NCBI GenBank assembly: GCA_900545275.1
Contig: UQYG01000004.1
Span: 1-64,000, forward strand
Origin: an uncultured Sutterella sp.
GTDB lineage: Bacteria > Pseudomonadota > Gammaproteobacteria > Burkholderiales > Burkholderiaceae_F
DNA length: 64,000 nucleotides
Direction: 5' to 3'
The number at the start of each line of letters is the position of its first letter. Position 1 is the first letter of the stretch. Below, piece after piece: positions 16,147 through 24,817 of this stretch. Below the pieces are notes generated by a model. That model made no database searches and had not been told where the DNA came from. It was given only the letters and a program-made list of their open reading frames with translations. Both the position numbers and the translations under genes were made by a program.

Positions 16147-17571
16147 ATGAAGAAACTGCTTCTTGCCACCGCTCTTTGCGCCGCCTTCGGCGTCGCTTCC
16201 GCCGCTGAAGACGTCACGGCCGACATCGTCGTGATCGGCGCCGGCGGTGCCGGCCTTTCCGCCGCCGTTCAGGCTCACGACCTCGGCGCCAAGGTGATCG
16301 TCGTTGAAAAGATGGCGATGCCCGGCGGCAACACCGTCCGCGCCGCCGGCGGTTTGAACGCCTGCTGCACGCCGCTTCAGAAGGCCAAGGGCACGAAGGA
16401 CAGCACCGAAATCATGTTCGCCGACACGATGAAGGGCGGTCACTGGAAGAACAATCCCGAACTCGTCCGCACGCTCGTGAACAATTCCGGCGCCGCCGTG
16501 GATTGGCTCCTCGCGCTCGGCGGCGACTTCCGCGACGTGGGCCTGATGGCCGGCGCCTCGCAGCCCCGCACGCACCGTCCGACGGGCGGCGCCCTCGTGG
16601 GTCCCGAAGTCATCCGCACGCTCTACACGGCCGCCAAGGCCCGTCAGATCGACATGCGCATGAACACGCAGGCCGTTGAAATCACGAAGAACGGCAAGGG
16701 CGCCGTGACGGGTCTCGTCGTCAAGGGCAAGGACGGCTCCTACAAGATCAACGCCAAGGCCGTGGTGAACGCTGCGGGCGGCTTCGCCGGCAACAACGAC
16801 CTCGTCTCGAAGTACGTTCCCCGCCTCAAGGGCTTCGCCACGACGAACCACCCCGGCGCCACGGGTGACGGCATCGTCGTCGCCGAAAAGGCCGGCGCCG
16901 CGCTCATCGACATGACCGAAATTCAGACGCACCCGACGGTCGTTCCGAAGGTCGGCGAAATGATCACCGAAGCCGTTCGCGGCAACGGCGCCATCCTCAT
17001 CAACAAGGACGGCAAGCGCTTCTTCAACGAACTCGACACGCGCGACGCCGTGTCGGCCGCCATTCTGAAGCAGAAGGACGGCATCGCCTATCTCTTCTTC
17101 GACTCCGACATGCAGAAGTCGCTCAAGGCCACCAACGGCTACATCAAGCAGTCCTACACGCTCAAGGGCGAAACGCTTGACGACATCGCCAAGGCCATGG
17201 GCGTCAAGGCCGACGTCCTCAAGCAGACGATGGCCGACTGGAAGAAGGGCAAGGACGCCAAGAAGGACGCCTTCGGCCGCGCCGACATGCCGCGCGACCT
17301 CGCCACGGGTCCCTTCTACGCGATCGCCGTTACGCCTGCCGTTCACCACACGATGGGCGGCATCAAGATCGACTCCAAGACCCAGGTCTACGACCAGAAG
17401 GGCAACGTGATCCCGGGCCTCTTCGCCGCGGGTGAAGTCACGGGCGGCGTCCACGGCGGCAACCGCTTGGGCGGCAACGCTCAGGCCGACATCGTCGTAT
17501 TCGGCCGCATCGCCGGTCAGCAGGCTTACATCTTCGCTCAGCAGGCCAAGGCCGCCGACGCCAAGAAGTAA
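16147..17571 (+). CDS. Periplasmic FAD-dependent fumarate-reductase-like flavoprotein
   Basis: A 474-residue flavoprotein of the FrdA/Fcc3/UrdA family with a signal peptide (1-19, cleaved near ASAAE). It has the dinucleotide motif IVVIGAGGAGLSAA, GGNTVRAAGG, and the catalytic-domain segments RGNGAILINKDGKRFFNEL, HHTMGGIKID and GVHGGNRLGGN, where family catalytic arginines and histidines lie. These enzymes reduce fumarate, urocanate or related enoates as anaerobic electron acceptors outside the cytoplasm. There is no tetraheme or FMN-binding domain, so it needs a separate electron donor. No cytochrome gene is adjacent. The start has GGGAGA upstream and a strong terminator follows. The exact acceptor cannot be assigned. 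Confidence 0.9.
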   Translation: MKKLLLATALCAAFGVASAAEDVTADIVVIGAGGAGLSAAVQAHDLGAKVIVVEKMAMPGGNTVRAAGGLNACCTPLQKAKGTKDSTEIMFADTMKGGHWKNNPELVRTLVNNSGAAVDWLLALGGDFRDVGLMAGASQPRTHRPTGGALVGPEVIRTLYTAAKARQIDMRMNTQAVEITKNGKGAVTGLVVKGKDGSYKINAKAVVNAAGGFAGNNDLVSKYVPRLKGFATTNHPGATGDGIVVAEKAGAALIDMTEIQTHPTVVPKVGEMITEAVRGNGAILINKDGKRFFNELDTRDAVSAAILKQKDGIAYLFFDSDMQKSLKATNGYIKQSYTLKGETLDDIAKAMGVKADVLKQTMADWKKGKDAKKDAFGRADMPRDLATGPFYAIAVTPAVHHTMGGIKIDSKTQVYDQKGNVIPGLFAAGEVTGGVHGGNRLGGNAQADIVVFGRIAGQQAYIFAQQAKAADAKK

Positions 17572-17596
17572 TCTCCTCTGAAGACCGCTTCCTGAA

Positions 17597-17630
17597 AGCC
17601 CGAACCGGTTCGCCCGGTTCGGGCTTTTTT
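17597..17630 (+). terminator. Strong intrinsic terminator after the flavoprotein gene
   Basis: Arms 17597-17607 (AGCCCGAACCG) and 17615-17625 (CGGTTCGGGCT) form a perfect eleven-pair stem with a seven-base loop followed by a T-run to 17630, 23 bp after the stop. Confidence 0.93.
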
Positions 17631-17739
17631 CGATGTCCGCGAGTTAGAGATGAAGTTCCGCCTTTTGTAAAAAAACGAAGCCCCGGCGGGCCGTTTGCTC
17701 TCCGGGGCGAATGTGACGGTCGAGCCGCTGCGGATGCGG

Positions 17740-19014
17740 TCAGCGGCGGCCGTTGAGTCGTTCGATGATCTTCGCGGCGACACCGAGTCCGACGGGAAGA
17801 GACTTCTCGTCGACGATGTCGAAGTCCGCCCGATGGTGGCCGTTCTGATCGGCGCCGATGAGGAGATAGGCGGCGCGGCCGCCGTGCGCCACGACCCGGC
17901 GCATGAGGATCGTGCAGTCTTCGCTTCCAGCCTTCTTCGTGATCGGCATCACCTTTTCGACGCCGGGCACGTCCTTGGCGCAGTCGCCCGCGATCTCCAG
18001 AAGATCTTCACAAAGCGGAAGCGTCGTCGCCTCGCCCGCAAGCTCCACTTCCGCCTTTACTTCGTAGGAGCGGGCCACGCCGTCGACGATTCGGTAGACC
18101 GAGTCGCGCATGTAGTCGTTCACCTCGGCCGTTTCGCCGCGCACTTCGAGCTCCATGTCCGCATGAACGGGCGTGACGTTGCGGCCTTCGCCCGCGTGAA
18201 GCGTCCCGACGGCAACGCGCGTATCGCCCTCGCCGTTTCGCGGAATCCCCTGAATCATCATCGCGGCGGCGCAGGCGGCCATCAGAGCGCTGCGGCCCTT
18301 TTGAGGATCGGCGCCGGCATGCGAAGGAATGCCGTGGAAATGCACGTCGAGCTTGGAAGACGCAAGGAAGCCTGCTCGGCAGAGCCCCACTTCGCCCTGA
18401 CGGCAGAAGGTTCCGAGATGCGCACCGATCAGGTTGTCGACGTCGTCGACGACGCCGGACGCAGCCATGGCGGCGGCGCCGCGCACGCCCTCTTCCGCGG
18501 GCTGAAAGAGAATCTTGATCGTGCCGACGAGTTCGTCCTTGTGCTCCATCACCCAACGCGCCAACGCCAGTCCGACGGCGGCATGACCGTCATGTCCGCA
18601 GGCGTGCATCCACCCCGGATACTCCGAGGCGAAGCCCTCGCGCGCCGGAAGGTGCGAGGCGTCGCAGGATTCCGTCACAAGGACGCAGTCGATGTCGCAA
18701 CGCCAGGCCGTCACGGGACCCAGACGTCCCGTTTCCAAAACGGCGACGGCCCCCGTGTAGCCTTCCATCCGCGCGAGAAGTTCTTCGGAAACGCCCGCTT
18801 CGCGGGCTCGTTCGATCGCAGCCTCGACCTTTTTGGGGCTGCGCCCCATCACGGCTTTCGGATTGATCACGCGCGTGCCGCAGAGCGGCTCGTACCCGAG
18901 CGCGCGAAGGCGCTCGAGGATCAGGGCGGTCGTCTGGAATTCGCACCACCCTTCTTCGGGACGGCGGTGAAGCGCGCGGCGCGTTTCGATCATTTCGCGG
19001 ACGATGTCGGACAT
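17740..19014 (-). CDS. M20 family amidohydrolase (HipO/AbgA-like)
   Basis: A 424-residue cytoplasmic metallohydrolase. Zinc-binding and catalytic segments include HACGHDGHAAVG, FQPAEEGVRGAAAM, GAHLGTF and the dimerisation-domain segment HFHGIPSHAG. The family removes acyl or p-aminobenzoyl groups from amino acids. The length and an insertion near the N terminus (about 60-95) are closest to AbgA-type p-aminobenzoyl-glutamate hydrolases, but the substrate is not proven. The open frame extends 73 codons further, but the ATG at 19014 has a textbook AAGGAGAG site. Divergent to it lies a broken RibD-C-like gene. Confidence 0.88.
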   Translation of the reverse strand: MSDIVREMIETRRALHRRPEEGWCEFQTTALILERLRALGYEPLCGTRVINPKAVMGRSPKKVEAAIERAREAGVSEELLARMEGYTGAVAVLETGRLGPVTAWRCDIDCVLVTESCDASHLPAREGFASEYPGWMHACGHDGHAAVGLALARWVMEHKDELVGTIKILFQPAEEGVRGAAAMAASGVVDDVDNLIGAHLGTFCRQGEVGLCRAGFLASSKLDVHFHGIPSHAGADPQKGRSALMAACAAAMMIQGIPRNGEGDTRVAVGTLHAGEGRNVTPVHADMELEVRGETAEVNDYMRDSVYRIVDGVARSYEVKAEVELAGEATTLPLCEDLLEIAGDCAKDVPGVEKVMPITKKAGSEDCTILMRRVVAHGGRAAYLLIGADQNGHHRADFDIVDEKSLPVGLGVAAKIIERLNGRR

Positions 19015-19183
19015 GTTCTCTCCTTCTGCTGAAAAACGTTGGAAAATTTTCGCACGACGCAACCGCCTTCGGGGCGGCATTCCACAGAATGCTTTCACGG
19101 AATGCCGCAGGTTTCGGAAAGCTTCCGAGGGAATCGCGCAAGATTCGCCTCTCTCCCGGGCGGATAATCCTTGCGTTTCCTCC

Positions 19184-19738
19184 CGCATTTCGGGACGCAC
19201 GACGGCCGAACTCGAGCTCGCGCTCCCGGGCAAATTCGAAGCGCCCGAGGGAGACGCCGCGCTCGGGCACGAAGCTTTCTCGAAGAAGGTCGACGCCTCG
19301 GGCTACGAAGTCGTGATCGACACGCACGGGACGCTTCTCTGGAAGAAGACGGAAGAAAACGAACCGCCGCGCCTCATCCTCACGAGCGAATCCGTGGGCC
19401 GCGCCTACCTCGCCTTTCTTGACGGCCTCGGCATTTCCTGGATCGCCTGCGGCAGGGACCGCGTCGCCCTCGCCCGCGCTCTCGAATTCCTCATCTCGGA
19501 ATTCGGCGTGAAGCGGGCCGCGGTCGTGGGCGGCGGACGCATCAACAAGGACTTTCTCGAAGCGGGCCTCATCGACGAAGTGAGCATTCTGATCGGTCCC
19601 GGGATTGACGGACGCACGGGTCAGAATGCGCTCTTTGACGGCCGTGCCGACGATGCGGATCCCGTTCCCGTCCGCTTTAAGGAAGTGAAGACCTTCCCGA
19701 GCGGCGCCGTGCTGCTTCGCTACGAAGTCGAAAAATAA
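19184..19738 (+). pseudogene. 5'-truncated RibD-C/dihydrofolate-reductase-like gene
   Basis: The encoded sequence from about 19184 to the stop at 19738 matches the C-terminal three quarters of RibD C-terminal-domain (DHFR-like) proteins: SGRTTAELEL, GTLLWKK, YLAFLDGLGISWIACG, FGVKRAAVVGGGRINKDFLEAGLIDEVSILIGP. The normal N-terminal strand (for example MPKIICHMIASVDGRL in the intact relative at 41979-42689) is absent in all frames upstream. No ATG, GTG or TTG lies near the point where homology starts. The only long open frame would begin at 19004, on the antisense of the neighbouring amidohydrolase start. I therefore read it as a decayed gene, although an unusual short start cannot be excluded. 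Confidence 0.55.
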
Positions 19739-19756
19739 CGTTCGCCGTTTATGCGG

Positions 19757-19784
19757 AAACGCCGCCTTCTTTCGGGCGGCGTTT
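19757..19784. terminator. Bidirectional terminator
   Basis: Arms 19757-19766 (AAACGCCGCC) and 19775-19784 (GGCGGCGTTT) pair fully, with T-runs on either side. It lies between the convergent RibD-C-like remnant and the hemolysin III gene and can serve both. Confidence 0.88.
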
Positions 19785-19813
19785 TCGTTTCTGCGAACGA
19801 TTGCGGTTTTGTC

Positions 19814-20485
19814 TCAGACGGGCGGCAGAACGTAGAAGAAAACGGAGAAAAACTGCAGCGCCGTCCCGGCGAGGACAAAGACGTGCCAAATCGCGTGGTT
19901 GTAAGGGATGCGGTCGATGAGATAGAAAATGACGCCGAGACTGTACACGACGCCGCCCGCGGCGAGCAACCACACGCCGCCCGGCGCAAGCGAATCGATC
20001 AGATCGCCGAGAAGCGGCGTAATGGCCCACCCGAGGCAGAGATAGAGCACGCAGTTGAGCCAGTCGGCCCGCTTGAGGAGAAAAGGCTGCAGCACGACGC
20101 CGAGCGTCGCGACCGTCCAGACGACGGCGCAGAGAACGGTCCCGGCCGTCCCGCCGATCGTGAGCAACGAAAAAGGCGTGTAGGAGCCGGCGATCAGAAG
20201 ATAGATCGCCGAATGGTCGCACACCTGCAGCCACCGCTTCGCCTTTCGGTTTGGGATCGCGTGGTAGAGCGTCGACGCGAGATAGAGCACCACCATGGCC
20301 GAGCCGAACACGGCGACGCTCGCCGTCGTCTTGGCGCCGGCGTCGGCGAGAACCGAAAAGGTGACGAGAAGCACAAGACCGGCGATCGCCAACACCAGCG
20401 CCACCCCGTGGGTCACGGCGTTGGCGAGTTCCTCTCTTTTGCTGTAGCCGCCGAGCGCGGCAAGCGGCGAATTGTCTGCGGGCAT
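19814..20485 (-). CDS. Hemolysin III family (PAQR-like) membrane protein
   Basis: A 223-residue protein with seven membrane helices and the family motifs SKREELANAVTHGVALVLAI near the N terminus, STLYHAIPN, the CDHSAIYLLIAGSYTPF stretch, and the C-terminal DRIPYNHAIWHVFVLAG. The conserved Ser, His and Asp residues form the metal site typical of this fold. Bacterial members have been linked to membrane energetics and lipid homeostasis; haemolysis is not implied. A GGAGG site precedes the start by about nine bases. Confidence 0.93.
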   Translation of the reverse strand: MPADNSPLAALGGYSKREELANAVTHGVALVLAIAGLVLLVTFSVLADAGAKTTASVAVFGSAMVVLYLASTLYHAIPNRKAKRWLQVCDHSAIYLLIAGSYTPFSLLTIGGTAGTVLCAVVWTVATLGVVLQPFLLKRADWLNCVLYLCLGWAITPLLGDLIDSLAPGGVWLLAAGGVVYSLGVIFYLIDRIPYNHAIWHVFVLAGTALQFFSVFFYVLPPV

Positions 20486-20644
20486 CGTCTTCCCCTCCTT
20501 TCCGTATTATCAAAGCGAAAGAAAGGCGCAAACGTTGCGTAAAACCGGTAAAGTTTTGCGAATCGTTTCAGGCGGTGCGGCACCATTATTCCGCGTCCCC
20601 GCAAACGAAAAAGCCGTGATCCGAAGACCGCGGCTTTGAAAATC

Positions 20645-20732
20645 TGGCGGAAGGAAAGGGATTCGAACCCTTGATCGGTTTCCCGACGCCGGTTTTCAAG
20701 ACCGGTGCATTCAACCACTCTGCCATCCTTCC
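20645..20732 (-). tRNA. tRNA-Ser (anticodon UGA)
   Basis: On the minus strand this 88-base stretch folds as a class II tRNA. The acceptor stem GGAAGGA pairs with TCCTTCC, followed by discriminator G and an encoded CCA (complement of 20645-20647). The anticodon loop CTTGAAA is closed by the CCGGT/ACCGG stem, giving anticodon TGA for serine. A long variable arm and the T-loop GGTTCGAATCC are present. Confidence 0.97.
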
Positions 20733-20796
20733 GCGGCACAAGAATGGTAGATTTTATAGAAGAATTCACTTTTTCGCAAATATTCCGAAGCTCTTC

Positions 20797-21387
20797 ATGG
20801 AACCCATCGAATTCGACCGCGCCCTCTCTTCCCTTTTGTCCGAAGACGATCCGCTTCGCGTGCGCTTCGAGCGCTGGCGCCGTTTTTTGCAGCGCGAGCT
20901 CACCTTCTCGCACTCCGAAAGCGTCTGCCACACGACCGAACACGTCGAGCGCGTTCTCCTCTTTGCACTCCTTCTCGGGCGCGAGCTCGAAGTCTCGTCC
21001 GACGATCTCGACGCACTCGCGCTCTGCGCCGTCTTTCACGACACGCGCCGTCACGACGACGATCTCGACGTGGGACACGGAGACCGCGCCGCAGCCTACT
21101 ACCGGGAATACGCGTCCGCGCACGGTCGGAATGTCGACGATCGAGTCGAGCGCATCATCGCCCGCCACGACCGTCATGACCGGATTTCGGAAGAGAAATT
21201 CCGCAAAGAAGGCGCCGACGACGAAACACTGCTTCTCTACCGCATCTTCAAGGACGCCGACGCGATCGACCGTTTCCGCTTCGGACCGAAAGCCTTGAAC
21301 GAACGTTACCTGCGCACCTCCGCCGCCAGAAACCTTCTTCCTCTCCTGCGCCCCTTCGTACTGCGCCTCACAGGTTACGAAGCCTGA
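20797..21387 (+). CDS. HD-domain metal-dependent phosphohydrolase family protein
   Basis: A 196-residue protein with the HD signature: CHTTEHVERVLLFALLLG (first His), LCAVFHDTRRHDDD (the HD pair), RIIARHDRHD, and FKDADAIDRFRFG (last Asp). It is predicted to hydrolyse a phosphate ester with a metal ion, but the substrate is unknown. The upstream open frame overlaps the tRNA antisense, so the start at 20797, directly after a short leader, is preferred. No strong ribosome site is visible. Confidence 0.78.
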   Translation: MEPIEFDRALSSLLSEDDPLRVRFERWRRFLQRELTFSHSESVCHTTEHVERVLLFALLLGRELEVSSDDLDALALCAVFHDTRRHDDDLDVGHGDRAAAYYREYASAHGRNVDDRVERIIARHDRHDRISEEKFRKEGADDETLLLYRIFKDADAIDRFRFGPKALNERYLRTSAARNLLPLLRPFVLRLTGYEA

Positions 21388-21546
21388 ACCCGACCGTCCC
21401 CGAGCTTTACGAGTCCTTACGCCGAATGACGCGGGAGGAGTATCCTTAAGGGAGAATGGTCGTTCAGGATGTCACACATCCGCCACGACCTCATTCTTTG
21501 ACTTCTGTGCGTCCGTCACGTTTCGCGCGGACGCGGGCGGTTTTCC

Positions 21547-22761
21547 ATGAACGCGGCGCTGGCAAAAGTTCTCCTCATTCTGCTCGTACTGCACAGCTGT
21601 ACGACGGGCATGCGTTTCACCGTGACCCTCGACGCTTTGCGCCACGGCGGAACGCCGCTTGAAATCGGACTGATGCTCTCGACCGTCGCCCTCTTTCCCG
21701 CCTTTCTCGCCGTCAAGGCGGGACGGTGGCTGGACGACAAGGGACCGAGGGGGCCGCTTACGCTCGCCGTCGCCTGCACGCTCTTTGCCGGCATCGAAAC
21801 GCTTCTTCTGCCCGTCGACCGCGTGGGACTCGCCCCGCTTTTCGCCGCCTGCCTGTCGGTGGGCTTCGGGTTTCTTCTCGTCAACACCGTCACGCAACGG
21901 CTCGTTGGCGACGTCGTCCGGCCGGAATTCCGTTCGAGCGCCTTCACCTTCCTCTCGATGACGACGGCGGCAAGCGGTCTCGTGACGCCCGTCTTTGCGG
22001 GCCACCTCATCGAGGCGCTCGGATTTTCGAGTTTCTACCTCTGGTGCTCGGTCCTGCCGGTTCTTCTTTTTCTTCTTCTCTGCACACCCTGGTTCCGCGG
22101 ACTCCTTCGCCCGCTCAAGAAGCGGCGCGCGGCTAGCGCTGTCAGGGGAAAAGCTTCGGAACTTCTCTCCGACAAAGCGCTTCGTGCCGTTCTCATCGCG
22201 TCCGTCCTCGTTTCGGTCGGCTGGGAAGTAGGCAACCTCCTGATTCCGGTCTACTGCACTTCCGTCAACCTCTCGCCCTCCGACATCGGCTGGGTGCTCG
22301 GGAGCTTCTCGACGGCGAGCTTCGTCGTGCGGCTTTTGACGCCGCTTCTTCTCAAGGTGCTGCGCGAATGGTACATGATCGCCCTCACCTTCTTCCTGAG
22401 CGCCACAGCCTTCGCGCTCTTTCCGCTCTTTGAGAATTTCTGGCTCCTCACCGCCACGAGTTTTCTTCTGGGCCTCGGCCTCGGAGCGGCGCTTCCCAAC
22501 ATGATGTCGCTCGTCTACCGGCTCTCGCCCGCGGGCCGCATCGGCGAAGCGATCGGTCTTCGGCTCATGATGATGAACATGAGCAAAGCGACCTTCCCGG
22601 TCGCGATGGGCGCTCTCGGAAGCGTCATCGGCGCCGGCTCTTCGCTCTTCGGACTCGGCGTCCTCCTTTACGGGGGCTTTGCCTACGTGCTTGCAAGCGC
22701 CCGCGCGGTGATCGGCGGCTGTGAAGACGCGGCAAGGCGCGAAGCCGAACAACACGAATGA
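21547..22761 (+). CDS. Major facilitator superfamily transporter
   Basis: A 404-residue membrane protein with about twelve helices and a cytoplasmic loop around residues 185-215 rich in Arg and Lys. The first-half MFS loop reads GRWLDDKGPRGPL, a variant of the usual signature between helices 2 and 3. It belongs to the general drug/metabolite efflux type; no substrate can be assigned. Its C terminus is charged. It is transcribed alone between the HD gene and a gap with a leader for the next operon. Confidence 0.88.
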   Translation: MNAALAKVLLILLVLHSCTTGMRFTVTLDALRHGGTPLEIGLMLSTVALFPAFLAVKAGRWLDDKGPRGPLTLAVACTLFAGIETLLLPVDRVGLAPLFAACLSVGFGFLLVNTVTQRLVGDVVRPEFRSSAFTFLSMTTAASGLVTPVFAGHLIEALGFSSFYLWCSVLPVLLFLLLCTPWFRGLLRPLKKRRAASAVRGKASELLSDKALRAVLIASVLVSVGWEVGNLLIPVYCTSVNLSPSDIGWVLGSFSTASFVVRLLTPLLLKVLREWYMIALTFFLSATAFALFPLFENFWLLTATSFLLGLGLGAALPNMMSLVYRLSPAGRIGEAIGLRLMMMNMSKATFPVAMGALGSVIGAGSSLFGLGVLLYGGFAYVLASARAVIGGCEDAARREAEQHE

Positions 22762-22906
22762 CCCTCCGACGGCTCGCCTTCCGCAACATTTGCTTACTGA
22801 ACGCATTTCCCCGTGCGGAGACGCACCTTCCGCCTCACCTGGGTGTTTTACTCAATCAAGTGTGTTGAATTGTTACCAAATTCCCACATTTGTCGACTTT
22901 GATCTT

Positions 22907-22912
22907 TACAAT
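22907..22912 (+). promoter_or_regulatory. Candidate -10 box for the amidohydrolase/PRTase operon
   Basis: TACAAT matches the sigma-70 -10 consensus in five of six bases. It lies in an AT-rich stretch (22855-22920) after the MFS gene. A good -35 at the right spacing is not evident, so an activator may be needed. The transcript would start near 22919, giving an 85-base leader with the hairpin at 22924-22960. Confidence 0.4.
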
Positions 22913-22923
22913 GTCGTCAATTT

Positions 22924-22960
22924 GGCCGCAGGAAGGGATTGCTTTTCAGCGGCCTTTTTT
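22924..22960 (+). promoter_or_regulatory. Attenuator-like hairpin in the operon leader
   Basis: Arms 22924-22929 (GGCCGC) and 22949-22954 (GCGGCC) form a six-pair GC stem with a 19-base loop, followed directly by six T (22955-22960). It lies 44 bp before the start codon of the amidohydrolase gene and just after a plausible -10 box, the arrangement of a transcription attenuator. It is too far (over 160 bp) from the MFS stop to be a simple terminator of that gene. Confidence 0.55.
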
Positions 22961-23003
22961 CGAGTCAGTTTTCTTTAAGCCTTACCATCCCAAGGAGTTT
23001 CGG

Positions 23004-23996
23004 ATGTCCATGGAAAACGCGCCCCTCACGATTCGCGACATGATTGAGCCCGCCATCATGGCCGCGGGCGGTTGGGTCAACACGCACGCCCACGCCGACC
23101 GCGCCTACACGCTGAGCCCGGACGTTCTCGAACTGCGCCGCACCTGCACGCTGCAGCAGAAGTGGGACGCTCTCGACCGCCTCAAGCGCGAATCGACCGA
23201 AGAAATCTTCTACCGTCGCTTCTGCACGTTCTTTGAAAACCAGATCAAGCAGGGCGTCACGGCGCTCGCGACCTTCGTCGACATCGACCCCCAGAGTGAA
23301 GACCGCGCGATCAAGGCGGGTCTGCGCGCCCGTGAACACTACAAGGACCAGCTCACGGTCAAGTTCGCCAACCAGACGCTCAAGGGCGTGATCGACCCCG
23401 AAGCCCGCCGTTGGTTCGACATCGGCGCCGAACTCGTCGACATCATCGGCGCCCTTCCGAAGCGTGACGAACGCGACTTCGGCAAGGGATCCGAAGCCTT
23501 CGACATCATCATGGAAACCGCCAAGCGCCTCGACAAGATGGTGCACGTGCACGTCGACCAGTTCAACGAATCGCTCGAATACGAAACCGAAGAACTCTGC
23601 GACAAGACGATCCAGCACGGCATGCAGGGCAAGGTCGTCGCCATTCACGGCATCTCGATCGCCGCGCACTCCAAGAAGTACCGCGAACGCCTCTATGCCC
23701 GCATGCGCGAAGCCGAAGTCATGATGATCGCCTGCCCGACCGCCTGGATCGACACGCCGCGCTCCGAAAAGATCGGCCCGATGCACAACTCCATGACGCC
23801 GGTCGACGAACTCATTCCCGCCGGAATCACCGTTGCGCTCGGCACGGACAACGTCTGCGACGCCATGGTGCCGTGGAACGCCGGCGACATGTGGCATGAA
23901 ATGACCACGCTCGCCACGGGTTGCCGCTTCGACTACTTCGACGAACTCGTCAAGATCGCCACGATCAACGGCCGCAAGGCCATCGGCATCGCCTGA
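23004..23996 (+). CDS. Cytosine-deaminase-like amidohydrolase
   Basis: A 330-residue amidohydrolase-superfamily enzyme. It keeps the metal-binding set: NTHAHADRAY (HxH), HVHVDQF (His), AIHGIS (His) and LGTDNV (Asp), in the spacing of CodA-type deaminases. It probably deaminates or hydrolyses a pyrimidine or related ring in the cytoplasm. The start at 23004 has AGGAG seven bases upstream; the open frame extends 38 codons upstream but across the leader hairpin. It is followed at 37 bp by an orotate phosphoribosyltransferase-like gene, which supports a nucleobase salvage role. The exact substrate is unclear. Confidence 0.82.
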   Translation: MSMENAPLTIRDMIEPAIMAAGGWVNTHAHADRAYTLSPDVLELRRTCTLQQKWDALDRLKRESTEEIFYRRFCTFFENQIKQGVTALATFVDIDPQSEDRAIKAGLRAREHYKDQLTVKFANQTLKGVIDPEARRWFDIGAELVDIIGALPKRDERDFGKGSEAFDIIMETAKRLDKMVHVHVDQFNESLEYETEELCDKTIQHGMQGKVVAIHGISIAAHSKKYRERLYARMREAEVMMIACPTAWIDTPRSEKIGPMHNSMTPVDELIPAGITVALGTDNVCDAMVPWNAGDMWHEMTTLATGCRFDYFDELVKIATINGRKAIGIA

Positions 23997-24033
23997 TCCG
24001 CCGCACGCACTGTCACAGATACGGGAGTTACAC

Positions 24034-24708
24034 ATGTACATTTCGAAGATTGCCGAAGACATCCTCGCCGAACGTCTTCTTTCCTACGGTGCGGTCACCT
24101 TCTACAAGGACGCCCCTCTTCGCCTCAAGTCCGGCCTCGTCACGCCGATCTATGTCGACAACCGCAAGCTCACGGCCTGGCCCGACGCCTGGCACGACGT
24201 GATCGAAACGATGGCCTCGCGCATCGACCAGTTGAAGCTCGACTTCGACGTCGTCGCGGGCGTTGAAGGCGCCGGCGTCTCGCACTCGGCCGCCCTCGCC
24301 TATCGCCTCTACAAGCCCTCGATCTTCGTGCGCGAATCCGCCAAGACCTACGGCAACAAGAGCCGTGTCGAAGGCGGCGACGTGCAGGGCAAGCGCGTCC
24401 TCATCATTGAAGACCACATCTCCACGGGTCTCTCGCTTCTCTCCGCCGTCGAAGCCCTCAAGGCGGAAGGCGCCTGCGTGACCGACTGCCTCGCCGTCAC
24501 GAGCTTCGGCATGGAAGAAACGAAGAACCTCTTTGAAAAGCAGAACGTCGTCTGCCACGAAATGCTGCCCTTCTCGAAGGTGCTCGACAAGGCGATCGAA
24601 CTCGGTCAGATCACCGAAGAAGACCGCGCCCGCCTCGACGACTGGCTCGCCAATCCGTGGACCTGGGCCGCTCGTCACGGTCTCGTTCCGCAGACGAACG
24701 AAAACTGA
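24034..24708 (+). CDS. Orotate phosphoribosyltransferase-like protein
   Basis: A 224-residue type I phosphoribosyltransferase. The PRPP loop reads VLIIEDHISTG, close to the classic PyrE form with two acidic residues but with histidine after ED. Upstream are the PyrE-like segments YGAVTFYKDAPLRLKSGLVTPIYVDNRKL and GVEGAGVSHSAALAYRL. It would attach a ribose 5-phosphate to a base. It is co-transcribed with the amidohydrolase, so it may use that enzyme's product rather than orotate. The start has GGGAG upstream and the operon ends with a terminator at 24731-24764. It could also be the cell's only PyrE. Confidence 0.85.
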   Translation: MYISKIAEDILAERLLSYGAVTFYKDAPLRLKSGLVTPIYVDNRKLTAWPDAWHDVIETMASRIDQLKLDFDVVAGVEGAGVSHSAALAYRLYKPSIFVRESAKTYGNKSRVEGGDVQGKRVLIIEDHISTGLSLLSAVEALKAEGACVTDCLAVTSFGMEETKNLFEKQNVVCHEMLPFSKVLDKAIELGQITEEDRARLDDWLANPWTWAARHGLVPQTNEN

Positions 24709-24730
24709 TCCCGAACCCTTTCGGAATCCG

Positions 24731-24764
24731 AACCCCGCGCGTTTTCGAACCCGCGGGGTTTTCT
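24731..24764 (+). terminator. Intrinsic terminator after the PRTase gene
   Basis: Arms 24731-24739 (AACCCCGCG) and 24752-24760 (CGCGGGGTT) pair fully and are followed by TTCTG, 22 bp after the stop. Confidence 0.85.
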
Positions 24765-24817
24765 GTATCCGGACGCTCCACGCGGCCCGGTGCGAAGCGT
24801 TCTTCGCGCCCACAAGA

